Below are positions 1-7,614 of a DNA stretch of 15,297 nucleotides, piece by piece. The notes beneath the pieces are model-generated. The model worked only from the letters and a program-made list of their open reading frames with translations. It made no database searches and was not told the origin of the DNA. The position numbers and the translations under genes are program-made. This stretch comes from Desulfocapsaceae bacterium (GTDB lineage Bacteria; Desulfobacterota; Desulfobulbia; Desulfobulbales; Desulfocapsaceae): NCBI GenBank assembly GCA_029934775.1, contig JAOZLO010000022.1, positions 1-15,297 on the forward strand. Reading direction: 5' to 3'. Numbering within the stretch: position 1 is the first letter of the stretch; each line of letters begins with the position of its first letter.

Positions 1-245
1 TCCCCTCGATCCTTCACCACCATTCCACGGGTAAGGCCATCAGTCTGGTCCATTGCAATGCAACGGCAAACATTATCACCCAGATGCTGGGCAATCTCGA
101 TAACGAGATTGTCCGGAGTATCATCGATACTTGGATTGGTGATTGTGCATGCATTCAAGATCTCCGGCAAATTACCAGGCTCAAACTCCACATCAACGAC
201 GGGTCCAATAACTTGTATGATTTTCCCTATCCTTTGTTCACTCAT
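1..245 (-). CDS. atpD: F1 ATP synthase beta subunit, N-terminal part (partial)
   Basis: This is the first 81 codons of the catalytic beta subunit of the F1F0 ATP synthase; the gene runs off the left edge. The translation starts [20 protein letters not shown] and continues through the N-terminal beta-barrel, including the family-typical stretch around [13 protein letters not shown] near residues 67-79. Walker A and the catalytic residues lie outside the window. The ATG at 243-245 has a strong AGGAGG at 257-262, 11 nt upstream. It is the last visible gene of the minus-strand atp operon, 133 nt after atpG, and that spacer carries a palindromic repeat. The family call is certain; the completeness of the gene cannot be judged. 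Confidence 0.97.
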   Translation of the reverse strand, partial: MSEQRIGKIIQVIGPVVDVEFEPGNLPEILNACTITNPSIDDTPDNLVIEIAQHLGDNVCRCIAMDQTDGLTRGMVVKDRG

Positions 246-275
246 TGGGCTCTTACCCTCCTCAAAAGTCTTTAA

Positions 276-331
276 TCATGGCGTCGCAAAAATTATGCGC
301 CTCGCATCTGAAGTTTTTTACTTAGCCATCC
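276..331. repeat. MITE/REP-like palindromic element between atpG and atpD
   Basis: About 56 bp with imperfect terminal inverted repeats: ATGGCGTCGCAAAAA at 278-292 against the reverse complement of 315-329 (ATGGCTAAGTAAAAA). The centre holds a second small palindrome, ATGCG/CGCAT, at 295-299 and 303-307 with a 3-nt loop. The whole element can fold on either strand. It occupies much of the atpG-atpD spacer. The structure is read directly; the idea that it is a dispersed element is inference, helped by similar half-ends near 9649 and 14008. Confidence 0.55.
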
Positions 332-378
332 AAATTGTATATTTTAAGAACTTTATCAAGTCATTAATACTAAATTTA

Positions 379-1248
379 TTATTTCAGAGCTTCTGCTCCA
401 CCGACAATATCCATCAACTCATTAGTTACTGCAGCCTGACGAGCCTTATTGTAAATGATAGTCAAATTGCTGACAATATCCTTACAGGCGCTGGTAGCAT
501 TATCCATTGCCGTCATTCTGGCAGCGTGCTCACCTGCACCAACCTCTAACATCGCATGATAAATGATGACGTTGAGATAAAACGGCTGGAGCAGTTCCAT
601 GATCTCTTCTGAAGAAGGTTCATAGATATAATCACCTGAGATCTTTTTTTCCGTCTCTCCCTGATCTTCTACTGGCTGAACCGGCAGAAAAGGAACACTG
701 ACCGGGTTTTGAACTGCAACGGATTTAAATTCACCAAAAACAATTTCAACCTTATCAATGCTGCCCTTGAGAAACTGTTCCACCGCATCAGTTGCTATCT
801 CTCTTGCATTAAACATTTGAAAGCTGGACATAACCGCAGTGTAACTTTTTCTTATCTTTCCAGTTTTTTTGAGCAGTTGAAATCCTTTTTTCCCTACACA
901 TACAAGACTGACGCTTTTTCCTTCAGCCTCATACTGATCAATCATTTTCATAGTACGCTTGACGATGTTCGCGTTATAGGAACCACACAGTCCACGATCA
1001 GAAGTGACCACCACAAGCTCAACCGTTTTCACATCACGCTTTTCCATCAGCGGAAACGCATTGCTAACAGCACCACCTGACAGATTTGACATGGCGTTAT
1101 TGAACTTCGAAATGTATGGACGGAAGGCCTCCATTTTTTCCTGGGCACCACGCAGTTTAGCTGCGGCAACCATGTTCATCGCCTTGGTGATCTGTGATGT
1201 CTTCTGCACACCGCTGATCTTTGTTTTGACATCTTTTAAACTTGGCAT
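379..1248 (-). CDS. atpG: F1 ATP synthase gamma subunit
   Basis: The gamma subunit is the rotating central shaft of F1 that couples proton flow to the three catalytic sites. The 289-residue product has the normal length. It starts with the long N-terminal coiled-coil helix (MPSLKDVKTKISGVQKTSQI... then KAMNMVAAAKLR), has the Rossmann-like middle with VVTSDRGLCGSYNANI, and ends with the conserved C-terminal helix (ARMTAMDNATSA ... IYNKARQAAVTNEL). The ATG at 1246-1248 has only a weak ribosome-binding site (TAGG about 8 nt upstream). The gene lies 150 nt after atpA, a long gap for this operon, filled almost wholly by repeat copy A. Stop TAA is at 379-381. There is no sign of decay. Confidence 0.98.
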   Translation of the reverse strand: MPSLKDVKTKISGVQKTSQITKAMNMVAAAKLRGAQEKMEAFRPYISKFNNAMSNLSGGAVSNAFPLMEKRDVKTVELVVVTSDRGLCGSYNANIVKRTMKMIDQYEAEGKSVSLVCVGKKGFQLLKKTGKIRKSYTAVMSSFQMFNAREIATDAVEQFLKGSIDKVEIVFGEFKSVAVQNPVSVPFLPVQPVEDQGETEKKISGDYIYEPSSEEIMELLQPFYLNVIIYHAMLEVGAGEHAARMTAMDNATSACKDIVSNLTIIYNKARQAAVTNELMDIVGGAEALK

Positions 1249-1266
1249 ATTTCGACCTATCTTGGA

Positions 1267-1402
1267 TTAGTACCTTACTCCTGAAACCCTGTAATAAAAA
1301 ACAAGAACCAGAAGAATGTATGTTGAAATTATGTGGTTACATATACCACCAGATAGCGAACGTAGAGATACCTTCAAAGTACTTACCCCCTTGTGGGGTT
1401 AG
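1267..1402 (+). repeat. Dispersed intergenic repeat, copy A (atpA-atpG spacer)
   Basis: This is the 136-bp copy of a repeat also present at 4803-4916, 8237-8392 and, shortened, at 9336-9391. In plus orientation it opens TTAGTACCTTACTCC, continues through an A-rich block (AAAAAACAAGAA), then GAAATTATGTGGTTACATA, and closes with CCCCCTTGTGGGG at 1386-1398. The last part (ACCCC/GGGGT) can pair as a short hairpin. The right end overlaps the atpA stop codon (1399-1401). Copy A carries extra bases between GTTACATATACC and the closing hairpin relative to B. Similarity was judged by eye. Confidence 0.8.
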
Positions 1403-2922
1403 TTCAGGCCTTTACTTGCCTTGAAAGTATCACCAAAGCCTGCCAGTACCTTATCAAGTTTCTCCTTGATTCCATCTGTAAACTGCTCTTCAGCAAAAAG
1501 ATCCGTAAAAACCGTCGGCTCATTTGACTCGATGTAGCTATACAGTTCACGCTCATAATCCACCAGACTATCGACGGGAAGCGAATCAAGATGCCCGTTC
1601 GCACCGGCATAGAGAATTGTCACCTGCTTCTCCATTGGCAGAGGCTGGAACTGAGGCTGTTTGAGAATCTCTACAAGCCTCTCCCCCCTGGTAAGTTTTG
1701 CCTGGGTAGCAACATCAAGGTCTGAGCCGAAAGCGGCAAAGGCTGCCAGTTCACGATATTGGGCAAGATCCAGACGAAGAGTACCGGCAACCTGCTTCAT
1801 TGCTTTTACCTGTGCAGCACCACCGACCCGGGAAACTGAAAGGCCAACATTGACTGCTGGACGAACACCTGAAAAGAACAGATTGGGCTCAAGATACACC
1901 TGACCATCAGTAATAGAAATTACGTTTGTCGGGATAAAGGCAGAAACATCTCCAGCCTGAGTTTCAATAATAGGCAGTGCAGTTAAAGAACCTGCACCCA
2001 GTTCATCATTTACCTTGGCAGATCGTTCAAGCAGTCGAGAGTGGTTGAAAAAAATATCTCCGGGGTATGCTTCCCGGCCTGGCGGACGTCTGAGCAGTAG
2101 GGAAAGCTCGCGATAAGCAACAGCCTGTTTTGAAAGATCATCGTAAACTATCAATGCATGCTGGCCATTATCCCGAAAATATTCACCCATGGAGCACCCG
2201 GCAAAGGGAGCAATATACTGCATCGGTGCCGGATCAGAAGCACAGGCGGAAACCACGGTGGTATACTCCATGGCACCATGCTTTCTGAGTGCTTCCACAA
2301 CCAGAGCAACAGTGGATTTCTTCTGCCCTACCGCCACGTAGATACAGTGAATATCACTGTTTTTCTGGGCAATAATTGCATCGACGCAAAGAGCAGTTTT
2401 TCCTATCTGGCGATCACCGATAATAAGCTCACGCTGTCCCCTTCCCACGGGGGTCATGGCATCAACGGCTTTTGCACCGGTGTAACATGGCTGGTGAACT
2501 CCTTTTCTGGCAATAACACCAGGGGCAACCACTTCAATTTTTGAAGAAAGTTCTGAATTGATAGGGCCCTGACCATCAATAGGATTTCCCAGACCATCAA
2601 CGACGCGTCCCTCCATTGCTGGACCAACGGGAACTTCTGCAATTTTTCCGGTACGCTTGACAATATCACCTTCCTTAATTCCGGAGACATGCCCAAGTAC
2701 TGCACAGCCAACATTATCAGCTTCCAGATTCAGAGCAAGGCCCATAATCCCACCCGGAAACTCCAGGAGTTCCATAGCCATACAATTCTTTACACCATAT
2801 ACCCGGGCGATACCGTCACCAACGGAGATGACTGTGCCGGTCTCGTTGAGGTCGATACTGGTTTCGTACTCCCCGATCTGGTCTTTAATGATCTGACTTA
2901 TTTCTTCGGCCTTGATCTGCAT
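1399..2922 (-). CDS. atpA: F1 ATP synthase alpha subunit
   Basis: This is the non-catalytic nucleotide-binding subunit of F1. The 507-residue product has full length. The P-loop is GDRQIGKT at residues 169-176, where many homologues have [20 protein letters not shown] is at 278-289, and the alpha/beta signature [16 protein letters not shown] is near 355-370 with the arginine finger at R365. The ATG at 2920-2922 directly abuts the atpH stop (TAGATG), with a GGGGAGAG ribosome site inside the end of atpH, so translation is probably coupled. The stop codon TAA (1399-1401) lies in the terminal CTAAC motif of repeat copy A, so the repeat may have supplied or replaced the last bases of the gene. The ending FKASKGLN is a plausible alpha C-terminus. 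Confidence 0.99.
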   Translation of the reverse strand: MQIKAEEISQIIKDQIGEYETSIDLNETGTVISVGDGIARVYGVKNCMAMELLEFPGGIMGLALNLEADNVGCAVLGHVSGIKEGDIVKRTGKIAEVPVGPAMEGRVVDGLGNPIDGQGPINSELSSKIEVVAPGVIARKGVHQPCYTGAKAVDAMTPVGRGQRELIIGDRQIGKTALCVDAIIAQKNSDIHCIYVAVGQKKSTVALVVEALRKHGAMEYTTVVSACASDPAPMQYIAPFAGCSMGEYFRDNGQHALIVYDDLSKQAVAYRELSLLLRRPPGREAYPGDIFFNHSRLLERSAKVNDELGAGSLTALPIIETQAGDVSAFIPTNVISITDGQVYLEPNLFFSGVRPAVNVGLSVSRVGGAAQVKAMKQVAGTLRLDLAQYRELAAFAAFGSDLDVATQAKLTRGERLVEILKQPQFQPLPMEKQVTILYAGANGHLDSLPVDSLVDYERELYSYIESNEPTVFTDLFAEEQFTDGIKEKLDKVLAGFGDTFKASKGLN

Positions 2923-3468
2923 CTATTCTCTCCCCTTAATGGAATCTTTTAAACCTGCAAGCTGGGTTTTAATGCTGCCATCCAATACCAGATCACCAAC
3001 CTTGGCAATAATACCGCCAATAATCGATGGGTCTACGCTTGTAGTCAGTTCAACCTTTTTGCCTGTTAACTTTTCTAATGTTACCTGGACATTCTGCCTC
3101 AGTCCTTCGCTCAGCTCGACCGCTGAAATAACAGTGCCATGGCTGATATTTTTTTCTTCATCAACCATGGTTTCATATGCCTCTGCGATTTCAGGCAGAA
3201 TTTCAACACGTTTTTTCTGAACTAAGAGGCTCAGGAAATTACCCATTACCGAATCGACTTCCATTGAGTCGATCATCCCAGCCATAACCTTTTCCCGGAC
3301 ATCAACAGGGTAAAGAGGATTAGTGAGGGCATCTACCAACTCAGGCATAGAGGAATAAAGCCCTGCAACAGCTGTAAGTGCATCGTTATACTCCTCATAT
3401 TTCCCCTGCTCCTGACCTACTGTAAAAATAGCTTTGGCATATCGTCGTGCGAGGATTGTCTGTTTCAA
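2923..3468 (-). CDS. atpH: F1 ATP synthase delta subunit (OSCP), TTG start
   Basis: Delta joins the top of F1 to the b/b' peripheral stalk. The product is 181 residues, normal for the family, with the N-terminal helical domain (TILARRYAKAIF near residues 4-15) and the conserved C-terminal segment GGIIAKVGDLVLDGSI at 151-166. The start codon appears to be TTG at 3466-3468. It overlaps the atpF stop as TTGA, and no in-frame ATG precedes the conserved RRYAKA motif. Upstream is only a G-rich run (GGGGGCGG), so initiation probably depends on coupling to atpF. The stop TAG abuts the atpA ATG. Identity is certain; the exact start is likely but not proven. Confidence 0.96.
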   Translation of the reverse strand: MKQTILARRYAKAIFTVGQEQGKYEEYNDALTAVAGLYSSMPELVDALTNPLYPVDVREKVMAGMIDSMEVDSVMGNFLSLLVQKKRVEILPEIAEAYETMVDEEKNISHGTVISAVELSEGLRQNVQVTLEKLTGKKVELTTSVDPSIIGGIIAKVGDLVLDGSIKTQLAGLKDSIKGRE

Positions 3469-4130
3469 TGTACCGCCCCCACTTTAGCTAAATAATCATC
3501 TATAATCTTGACCTGATCATCATCAGTAAGATTTTTTATAATCAATTCCTCAGCCATTACTGCGGCTTGCTCGGCAACTTCATTTTTCAATAGTTGCCGC
3601 GCTTCAGTAATCTCATTTTGAATCGCCATTTCCGCAGTACGCCTGATATCGTCTGCTGCCTGTTCAGCTTTCTCAATGATTTTTGTCTTCTCAATCTCCG
3701 CCTGAGCAATTGCCTTTTCGACTATGCTGTCGATCTCCAACTCAACATTGGCGAGTTTTTCTTGAAATGCATCATATGACTGCTCTGTCTCAACGCGTTT
3801 CTGCTGCAAATCCTCAATATCATCCTTGACCTGCTTACGCCTGGCGGCAAGACCGGAACCAATAGGTTTAGCCCCAAATTTTACCAGAATTATCATAAGA
3901 GCAATAAAGTTAACGATCCTCCATCCCAGATCTTTGAGTTTTTCAACGGAAAGACTTCCCTCCGCCGAACCTCCATGAGCATCTGCAGGAGCAGATACAG
4001 TATGAGTATCGGTATCGGTAACCGCATGACTGGCCTGTCCTGAGGCAAAAGCTGTTCCAAAAGACAGGGCAAACCAAAGTGCCAACGAAGCCAGGCTGAA
4101 AAACCCGACATACTGTTTCACTCCTCTCAT
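3465..4130 (-). CDS. atpF: F0 ATP synthase b subunit with signal-peptide-like N-terminus
   Basis: The b subunit is half of the peripheral stalk holding F1 to the membrane. The start chosen is the ATG at 4128-4130, giving 221 residues, because AAGGAG lies 8 nt upstream (4139-4144). The frame stays open further upstream, but that part overlaps the preceding b' gene and looks non-coding. Residues 1-29 resemble a signal peptide (basic MRGVKQ, hydrophobic run, ending AFA before SGQ). A polar stretch with several His and Asp follows (about 30-65), then the true membrane segment (about 69-86, GWRIVNFIALMIILVKF), then a long charged coiled coil to the C-terminus. Standard b subunits begin near the membrane segment, so this one carries an extra ~65 residues. 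It starts 1 nt after the b' stop. Confidence 0.95.
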   Translation of the reverse strand: MRGVKQYVGFFSLASLALWFALSFGTAFASGQASHAVTDTDTHTVSAPADAHGGSAEGSLSVEKLKDLGWRIVNFIALMIILVKFGAKPIGSGLAARRKQVKDDIEDLQQKRVETEQSYDAFQEKLANVELEIDSIVEKAIAQAEIEKTKIIEKAEQAADDIRRTAEMAIQNEITEARQLLKNEVAEQAAVMAEELIIKNLTDDDQVKIIDDYLAKVGAVH

Positions 4131-4131
4131 C

Positions 4132-4557
4132 TTAAAGACTCCTTCCCAGAATTTTGGTCGCCATATCTGTTGCAAATCCATCAAGTCCCGCCTGCAATTC
4201 CTTCCTTGCATCCTCGACCTGTGATCTGATTTCAGCAATTTTTTCTCCCTTGCCGGTATCAGCCTCAGCCTTGATTGCTGCAAGTTTTTCATCCCCTGCC
4301 GCCTGGGCACCAGCCCGGGCATTGTCCAGAGCAGCCTTGGCCTTTCCTGAAGCCTTAGCCATTTTGGCGTCAACTTCCTTTTGCCTAACTGCTGACTTTT
4401 TCTCGAAACCAGTTATATCCTCTTGCATTCCGTTCAATTTTTCAGATCGCTCTTTAAGAATCTTTTTTACGGGCTTATACAACACCGCGTTAAGAAGAAA
4501 CATGAGAACAACCATGTTAACAATCTGAATCACTAAAGTGATATCCATCGTAATCAT
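4132..4557 (-). CDS. F0 ATP synthase b' subunit (second peripheral-stalk b-type subunit)
   Basis: A 141-residue b-type subunit: one N-terminal membrane helix (about residues 5-27, DITLVIQIVNMVVLMFLLNA), the LYKPVKKIL motif near 26-34 typical of b/b' subunits, then a wholly charged, Ala-rich coiled coil. It is the first gene of the visible atp operon and precedes a longer b subunit, the b'-b arrangement known from deltaproteobacteria, cyanobacteria and alphaproteobacteria. The start ATG at 4555-4557 has AGGAG at 4566-4570, 8 nt upstream; a second in-frame ATG three codons later is less well placed. It is often annotated atpF2 or atpX, so no symbol is forced. Genes for subunits a and c are not adjacent. 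Confidence 0.93.
   Translation of the reverse strand: MITMDITLVIQIVNMVVLMFLLNAVLYKPVKKILKERSEKLNGMQEDITGFEKKSAVRQKEVDAKMAKASGKAKAALDNARAGAQAAGDEKLAAIKAEADTGKGEKIAEIRSQVEDARKELQAGLDGFATDMATKILGRSL
4139..4144 (-). promoter_or_regulatory. Ribosome-binding site deciding the atpF start
   Basis: AAGGAG on the minus strand, 8 nt before the ATG at 4128-4130 and inside the last codons of the b' gene. It supports the 221-residue b subunit over a longer reading that would overlap b'. Confidence 0.8.
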
Positions 4558-4675
4558 GTCAGTAGCTCCTGATTAATCTAGATAATAAAAAAATAGACGC
4601 CCATTTATAAAATGAATGGTAACCGTCATAAAAATCAGTACAACAAAAATGAACCACCATTCATAACAGCAAAAA

Positions 4676-4705
4676 ATTCTTACCGCAAATATGTTTCCAT
4701 GTCAA
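4676..4705 (-). promoter_or_regulatory. Candidate sigma-70 promoter of the atp operon
   Basis: On the minus strand a perfect -35 TTGACA (4700-4705) is followed after 17-18 nt by TAAGAAT, a weak -10 (AAGAAT at 4676-4681 matches TATAAT at 4 of 6). It lies about 120 nt upstream of the b' start, in the spacer between alaS and the operon, where a promoter is expected. Inferred from sequence only. Confidence 0.5.
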
Positions 4706-4802
4706 CCAATTTATGCCCATTTTCGTAACAGAGGGTAACTCTCTGCATTCATACTGTGCCGATTAACAGGGATGCTCAGTTTCTCGCACTTTATAGCTGC
4801 GG

Positions 4803-4916
4803 TTAGTACCTTACTCCTTATCTTCTGTAAGAAAAAACAAGAAAACGAGGAATATATTTGAAATTATGCAGTTACATATACCCACAAGGTACTTATATCC
4901 CCTTGTGGGGTGTTAG
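4803..4916 (+). repeat. Dispersed intergenic repeat, copy B (3' of alaS)
   Basis: 114 bp in the same plus orientation as copy A: TTAGTACCTTACTCC at the left, then CTTCTGTAAG, an A-rich block (AAAAAACAAGAA), ATTTGAAATTATGCAGTTAC, and CCCCTTGTGGGG at 4899-4910. Here the right end forms a strong hairpin: CCCACAAGG (4881-4889) pairs perfectly with CCTTGTGGG (4901-4909) across an 11-nt loop. CTTAC and GTAAG near the left end can also pair. It starts directly after the alaS stop codon in gene sense. Confidence 0.82.
4881..4909. terminator. 9-bp stem hairpin 6-7 nt after the alaS stop
   Basis: The inverted repeat CCCACAAGG / CCTTGTGGG with loop TACTTATATCC lies just downstream of alaS and is part of repeat copy B. 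No T-run follows on the minus strand, so it is not a standard intrinsic terminator. It could protect the transcript 3' end or act as a weak or rho-assisted terminator; that role is inference. Confidence 0.4.
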
Positions 4917-7583
4917 TTATTTTCCTGCAATAATCTCTGATACTGCCTGTGGTACGAACCGTACAGCCTCGTCCAGTTTATCTACCATGGGACCACCCGC
5001 CTGGGCCATATCTGGTCTGCCACCACCTTTCCCGCCAACAATTTTTGCCACCCTGCTGATCAGATCACCAGCCTTAACCCTTTCCGTCAAGTCGCTGCTG
5101 ACTATTGTAAGAAGGGCAACTTTACCCTTGATACTTCCTCCTAAAACAGCCACCCCCGATCCCATGCTACTCCTGACCTTATCTCCAACTTCTCTCAGTG
5201 TTTTCGGGCTATCCAGGGGGATTTTAGCTGCTATCACTGTAATCCCGTCAACTGTAACAGCATTATTAATCATTGTCACCAAATCTGAACCGGCAAGACG
5301 CGTCGAAAGATCTGCTACCTGCTTTTCAAGTGTTTTCTGCATCTTTAAAAGAGACTGCAGCTTTGTGGAAATCTCTCCACCGGCCACATTTAAAATTGAT
5401 GCAACCTGCTTCTCTCTCAAATAAGCCGCCTGGATATCTTCAAAAGCTGGACCGCCCGCCAGAGCTTCTATTCTTCTCACACCTGCTGCAATTCCACTTT
5501 CCGAAAGGATTTTAAAAACTCCTATCTCACCCAATGAGACCACATGGGTTCCGCCGCATAATTCCATACTGAAATCTGACATTGAAACAACCCGCACTGA
5601 ATCCTCATATTTTTCACCAAAAAGTGCGGTAGCTCCGTTTTTTATAGCCTCATCTTTATCAACTACTCTGGTGGACACCTGGAAGTTTTCCCTGATCTTT
5701 TCATTCACCAGCAGCTCTATCTCTTTAATTTCTTTTTCATTCACCTGAGAAAAATGGGTGAAATCAAATCGTAATCTTTCCGGCCCCACTAATGAACCTG
5801 CCTGCTTCACATGATCGCCCAGAACAGTTTTTAAAGCACTCTGCAGAAGATGTGTAGCGGAGTGATGAACGGCTGTTGCCTTACGTTTTCTGCTATCTAC
5901 AGTGAGTACAACTTCTGTATCATCTGCAAGAAATCCGTCCTCAATTTTCACGGTATGCAGGGTTATACCATCCCCGACTGAGTGAGTTGATTCAATCAGT
6001 GCTTTACCATCCTGCCAGGATATCTCGCCTTTGTCTCCCATCTGACCTCCTGCTTCCGCATAGCAAGGCGTCTCATAAACAAAAACCCGGCCGGCCTCCC
6101 CGGGTCCGAGCTGAGTAACTTTCACTCCACTGCTGTCAAGCAACCCCCCGGTCTTTGTTTTGACAGATAAGTCGGTATAACCTCTAAATTGTGTTTTCAG
6201 CCCTTCAGCAGCCAGGATCTTCACTCCAGCATCCCTTAAAGCGACATTCTCATCCTTTCGAGATGACCTTGATTTTTCCCTCTGCTCCTCCATCTCCTGC
6301 AAAAATCCACGTTCATCAAACTCAAGATTTCTTTCCAGAGCTATATCTCTGACAATATCGAAGGGAAAACCGAAAGTATCATACAGCTTAAAAATAAAAC
6401 TTCCCGAAATAAGCCGAAGGTCTTCTTCTTTAAGCCGGTTTATCTCTCCATCAAGCAAGGCCAATCCATTTTCCAGTGTCTCTCTGAACCTGTCCTCCTC
6501 ACTCTTCACAACCTTATCTATCAACGCTGCAGCATCTGTCAAATGAGGATAAGCGCCGTCCATATGTACAGCAACTTCACGGCAGATCTCCTCCAGAAAA
6601 GGTTTATCCAGACCAAGGTGTTTGCCGTAGCGCACTGCTCTGCGCATTATTCTGCGAAGAACATAGCCACGCCCCTCGTTAGAAGGCAGTACACCATCGG
6701 CAACAAGAAAGGCAGTAGCCCTGGCATGGTCTGCGATAACCCGCATAGCGGTATCATCCTGTCTGCCCTCGCCATAGTTTTTGCCGGACAAATTTTCAAG
6801 TTTTGCAATAATTGGCGTAAACAGATCCGAGTCATAATTATTAAACTTGCCCTGAAGAACTGCGGCTACTCTTTCGAGCCCCATGCCGGTATCGATACTC
6901 GGCTTTGGCAATGGAGTCATGGTTCCATCCTTGGAGCGATTAAACTGCATGAAAACCAGGTTCCAGAGTTCAAGAAATCGATCACATTCACACCCCAGTG
7001 CACAGTCAGGACGTCCACATCCAGCCTCAACCCCTTGGTCAATATGGATCTCTGAGCAGGGACCACATGGGCCGGTATCCCCCATGGCCCAAAAATTTTC
7101 TTCTTCCCCCAGCCTCACTATTCTGCCTTCGGGCAGATCTTCAACCTGTTCCCAGAGTTCCTGTGCCTCATCATCATCTTCAAAAATGGAAACCCAGAGT
7201 TTTTCCTGCGGCAATCCCAGCTCTACTGTCAGAAACTCCCAGGCAACGTGAATTGCCTCTTTTTTGAAGTAGTCACCGAACGAAAAATTACCCAGCATTT
7301 CAAAGAAAGTGTGATGCCGGGCAGTATAACCAACATTTTCAAGATCATTGTGTTTTCCACCAGCCCGAACACAACGCTGGCTCGTTACAGCCTTAACATA
7401 GTCACGTTTATCTTCTCCCATAAATACCATCTTGAACTGGACCATTCCTGCATTGGTAAACAACAGGGTAGGGTCATCTTTTGGTACCAGAGAAGAGCTT
7501 TCAACAACCTGATGCCCCTTTTTTTTAAAATACTGCAAAAATCTGCTTCTAATCTCATTTCCTTTCATAATTCTAACACTCAT
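4917..7583 (-). CDS. alaS: Alanyl-tRNA synthetase
   Basis: AlaRS charges tRNA-Ala in the cytoplasm and edits mischarged Ser/Gly. The 888-residue product spans the whole family. The class II aminoacylation domain has SSSLVPKDDPTLLFTNAGM near residues 29-47 and DTGMGLERVAAVLQ near 231-244. The editing domain has zinc ligands H574 and H578 (HxxxH) and C676 with H680 (CGGTH). A coiled coil follows, then the C-Ala glycine-rich motif GGGRPDMAQAGG at 853-864. A Cys-rich insertion (about 189-200, CGRPDCALGCEC) is common in bacterial AlaRS. The first ATG (7581-7583) has no good ribosome site; the ATG at 7566-7568 (MKGNEIR) fits the family start better and may be the real one. It lies 31 nt after the hydrolase gene, probably in one operon. 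Confidence 0.98.
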   Translation of the reverse strand: MSVRIMKGNEIRSRFLQYFKKKGHQVVESSSLVPKDDPTLLFTNAGMVQFKMVFMGEDKRDYVKAVTSQRCVRAGGKHNDLENVGYTARHHTFFEMLGNFSFGDYFKKEAIHVAWEFLTVELGLPQEKLWVSIFEDDDEAQELWEQVEDLPEGRIVRLGEEENFWAMGDTGPCGPCSEIHIDQGVEAGCGRPDCALGCECDRFLELWNLVFMQFNRSKDGTMTPLPKPSIDTGMGLERVAAVLQGKFNNYDSDLFTPIIAKLENLSGKNYGEGRQDDTAMRVIADHARATAFLVADGVLPSNEGRGYVLRRIMRRAVRYGKHLGLDKPFLEEICREVAVHMDGAYPHLTDAAALIDKVVKSEEDRFRETLENGLALLDGEINRLKEEDLRLISGSFIFKLYDTFGFPFDIVRDIALERNLEFDERGFLQEMEEQREKSRSSRKDENVALRDAGVKILAAEGLKTQFRGYTDLSVKTKTGGLLDSSGVKVTQLGPGEAGRVFVYETPCYAEAGGQMGDKGEISWQDGKALIESTHSVGDGITLHTVKIEDGFLADDTEVVLTVDSRKRKATAVHHSATHLLQSALKTVLGDHVKQAGSLVGPERLRFDFTHFSQVNEKEIKEIELLVNEKIRENFQVSTRVVDKDEAIKNGATALFGEKYEDSVRVVSMSDFSMELCGGTHVVSLGEIGVFKILSESGIAAGVRRIEALAGGPAFEDIQAAYLREKQVASILNVAGGEISTKLQSLLKMQKTLEKQVADLSTRLAGSDLVTMINNAVTVDGITVIAAKIPLDSPKTLREVGDKVRSSMGSGVAVLGGSIKGKVALLTIVSSDLTERVKAGDLISRVAKIVGGKGGGRPDMAQAGGPMVDKLDEAVRFVPQAVSEIIAGK

Positions 7584-7587
7584 TTCA

Positions 7588-7612
7588 GGCTATAGGCTTT
7601 TAGTCTATAGGC
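7588..7612. repeat. Paired CTATAG motifs between the hydrolase gene and alaS
   Basis: CTATAG occurs at 7590-7595 and 7605-7610, flanked by GG/GC, making a near-palindromic 25-bp stretch in the 31-nt gap before alaS. Each hexamer is itself a palindrome. It could be a small operator or RNA stem, or chance; no function is assigned. Confidence 0.3.
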
Positions 7613-7614
7613 CA

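Larger units (their letters stand above)
4558..4916. other. alaS-atp operon spacer
   Basis: This 359-base gap holds no credible gene. Its left part is AT-rich and carries the ribosome site of the b' gene and the candidate promoter. A small imperfect inverted repeat, CAGAG...CTCTCTG, is near 4729-4745. The right third is repeat copy B, which abuts the alaS stop. No clear rho-independent terminator with a T-run was seen for alaS. Confidence 0.7.

Noticed and set aside
58..549. Plus-strand open frame across atpD, the spacer and atpG
   Set aside because: It is antisense to two certain genes and spans a palindromic repeat; no ribosome site.
3465..4373. 302-residue b subunit
   Set aside because: The first 81 codons overlap the b' gene out of frame and have non-coding composition; a strong ribosome site marks the ATG at 4128-4130.
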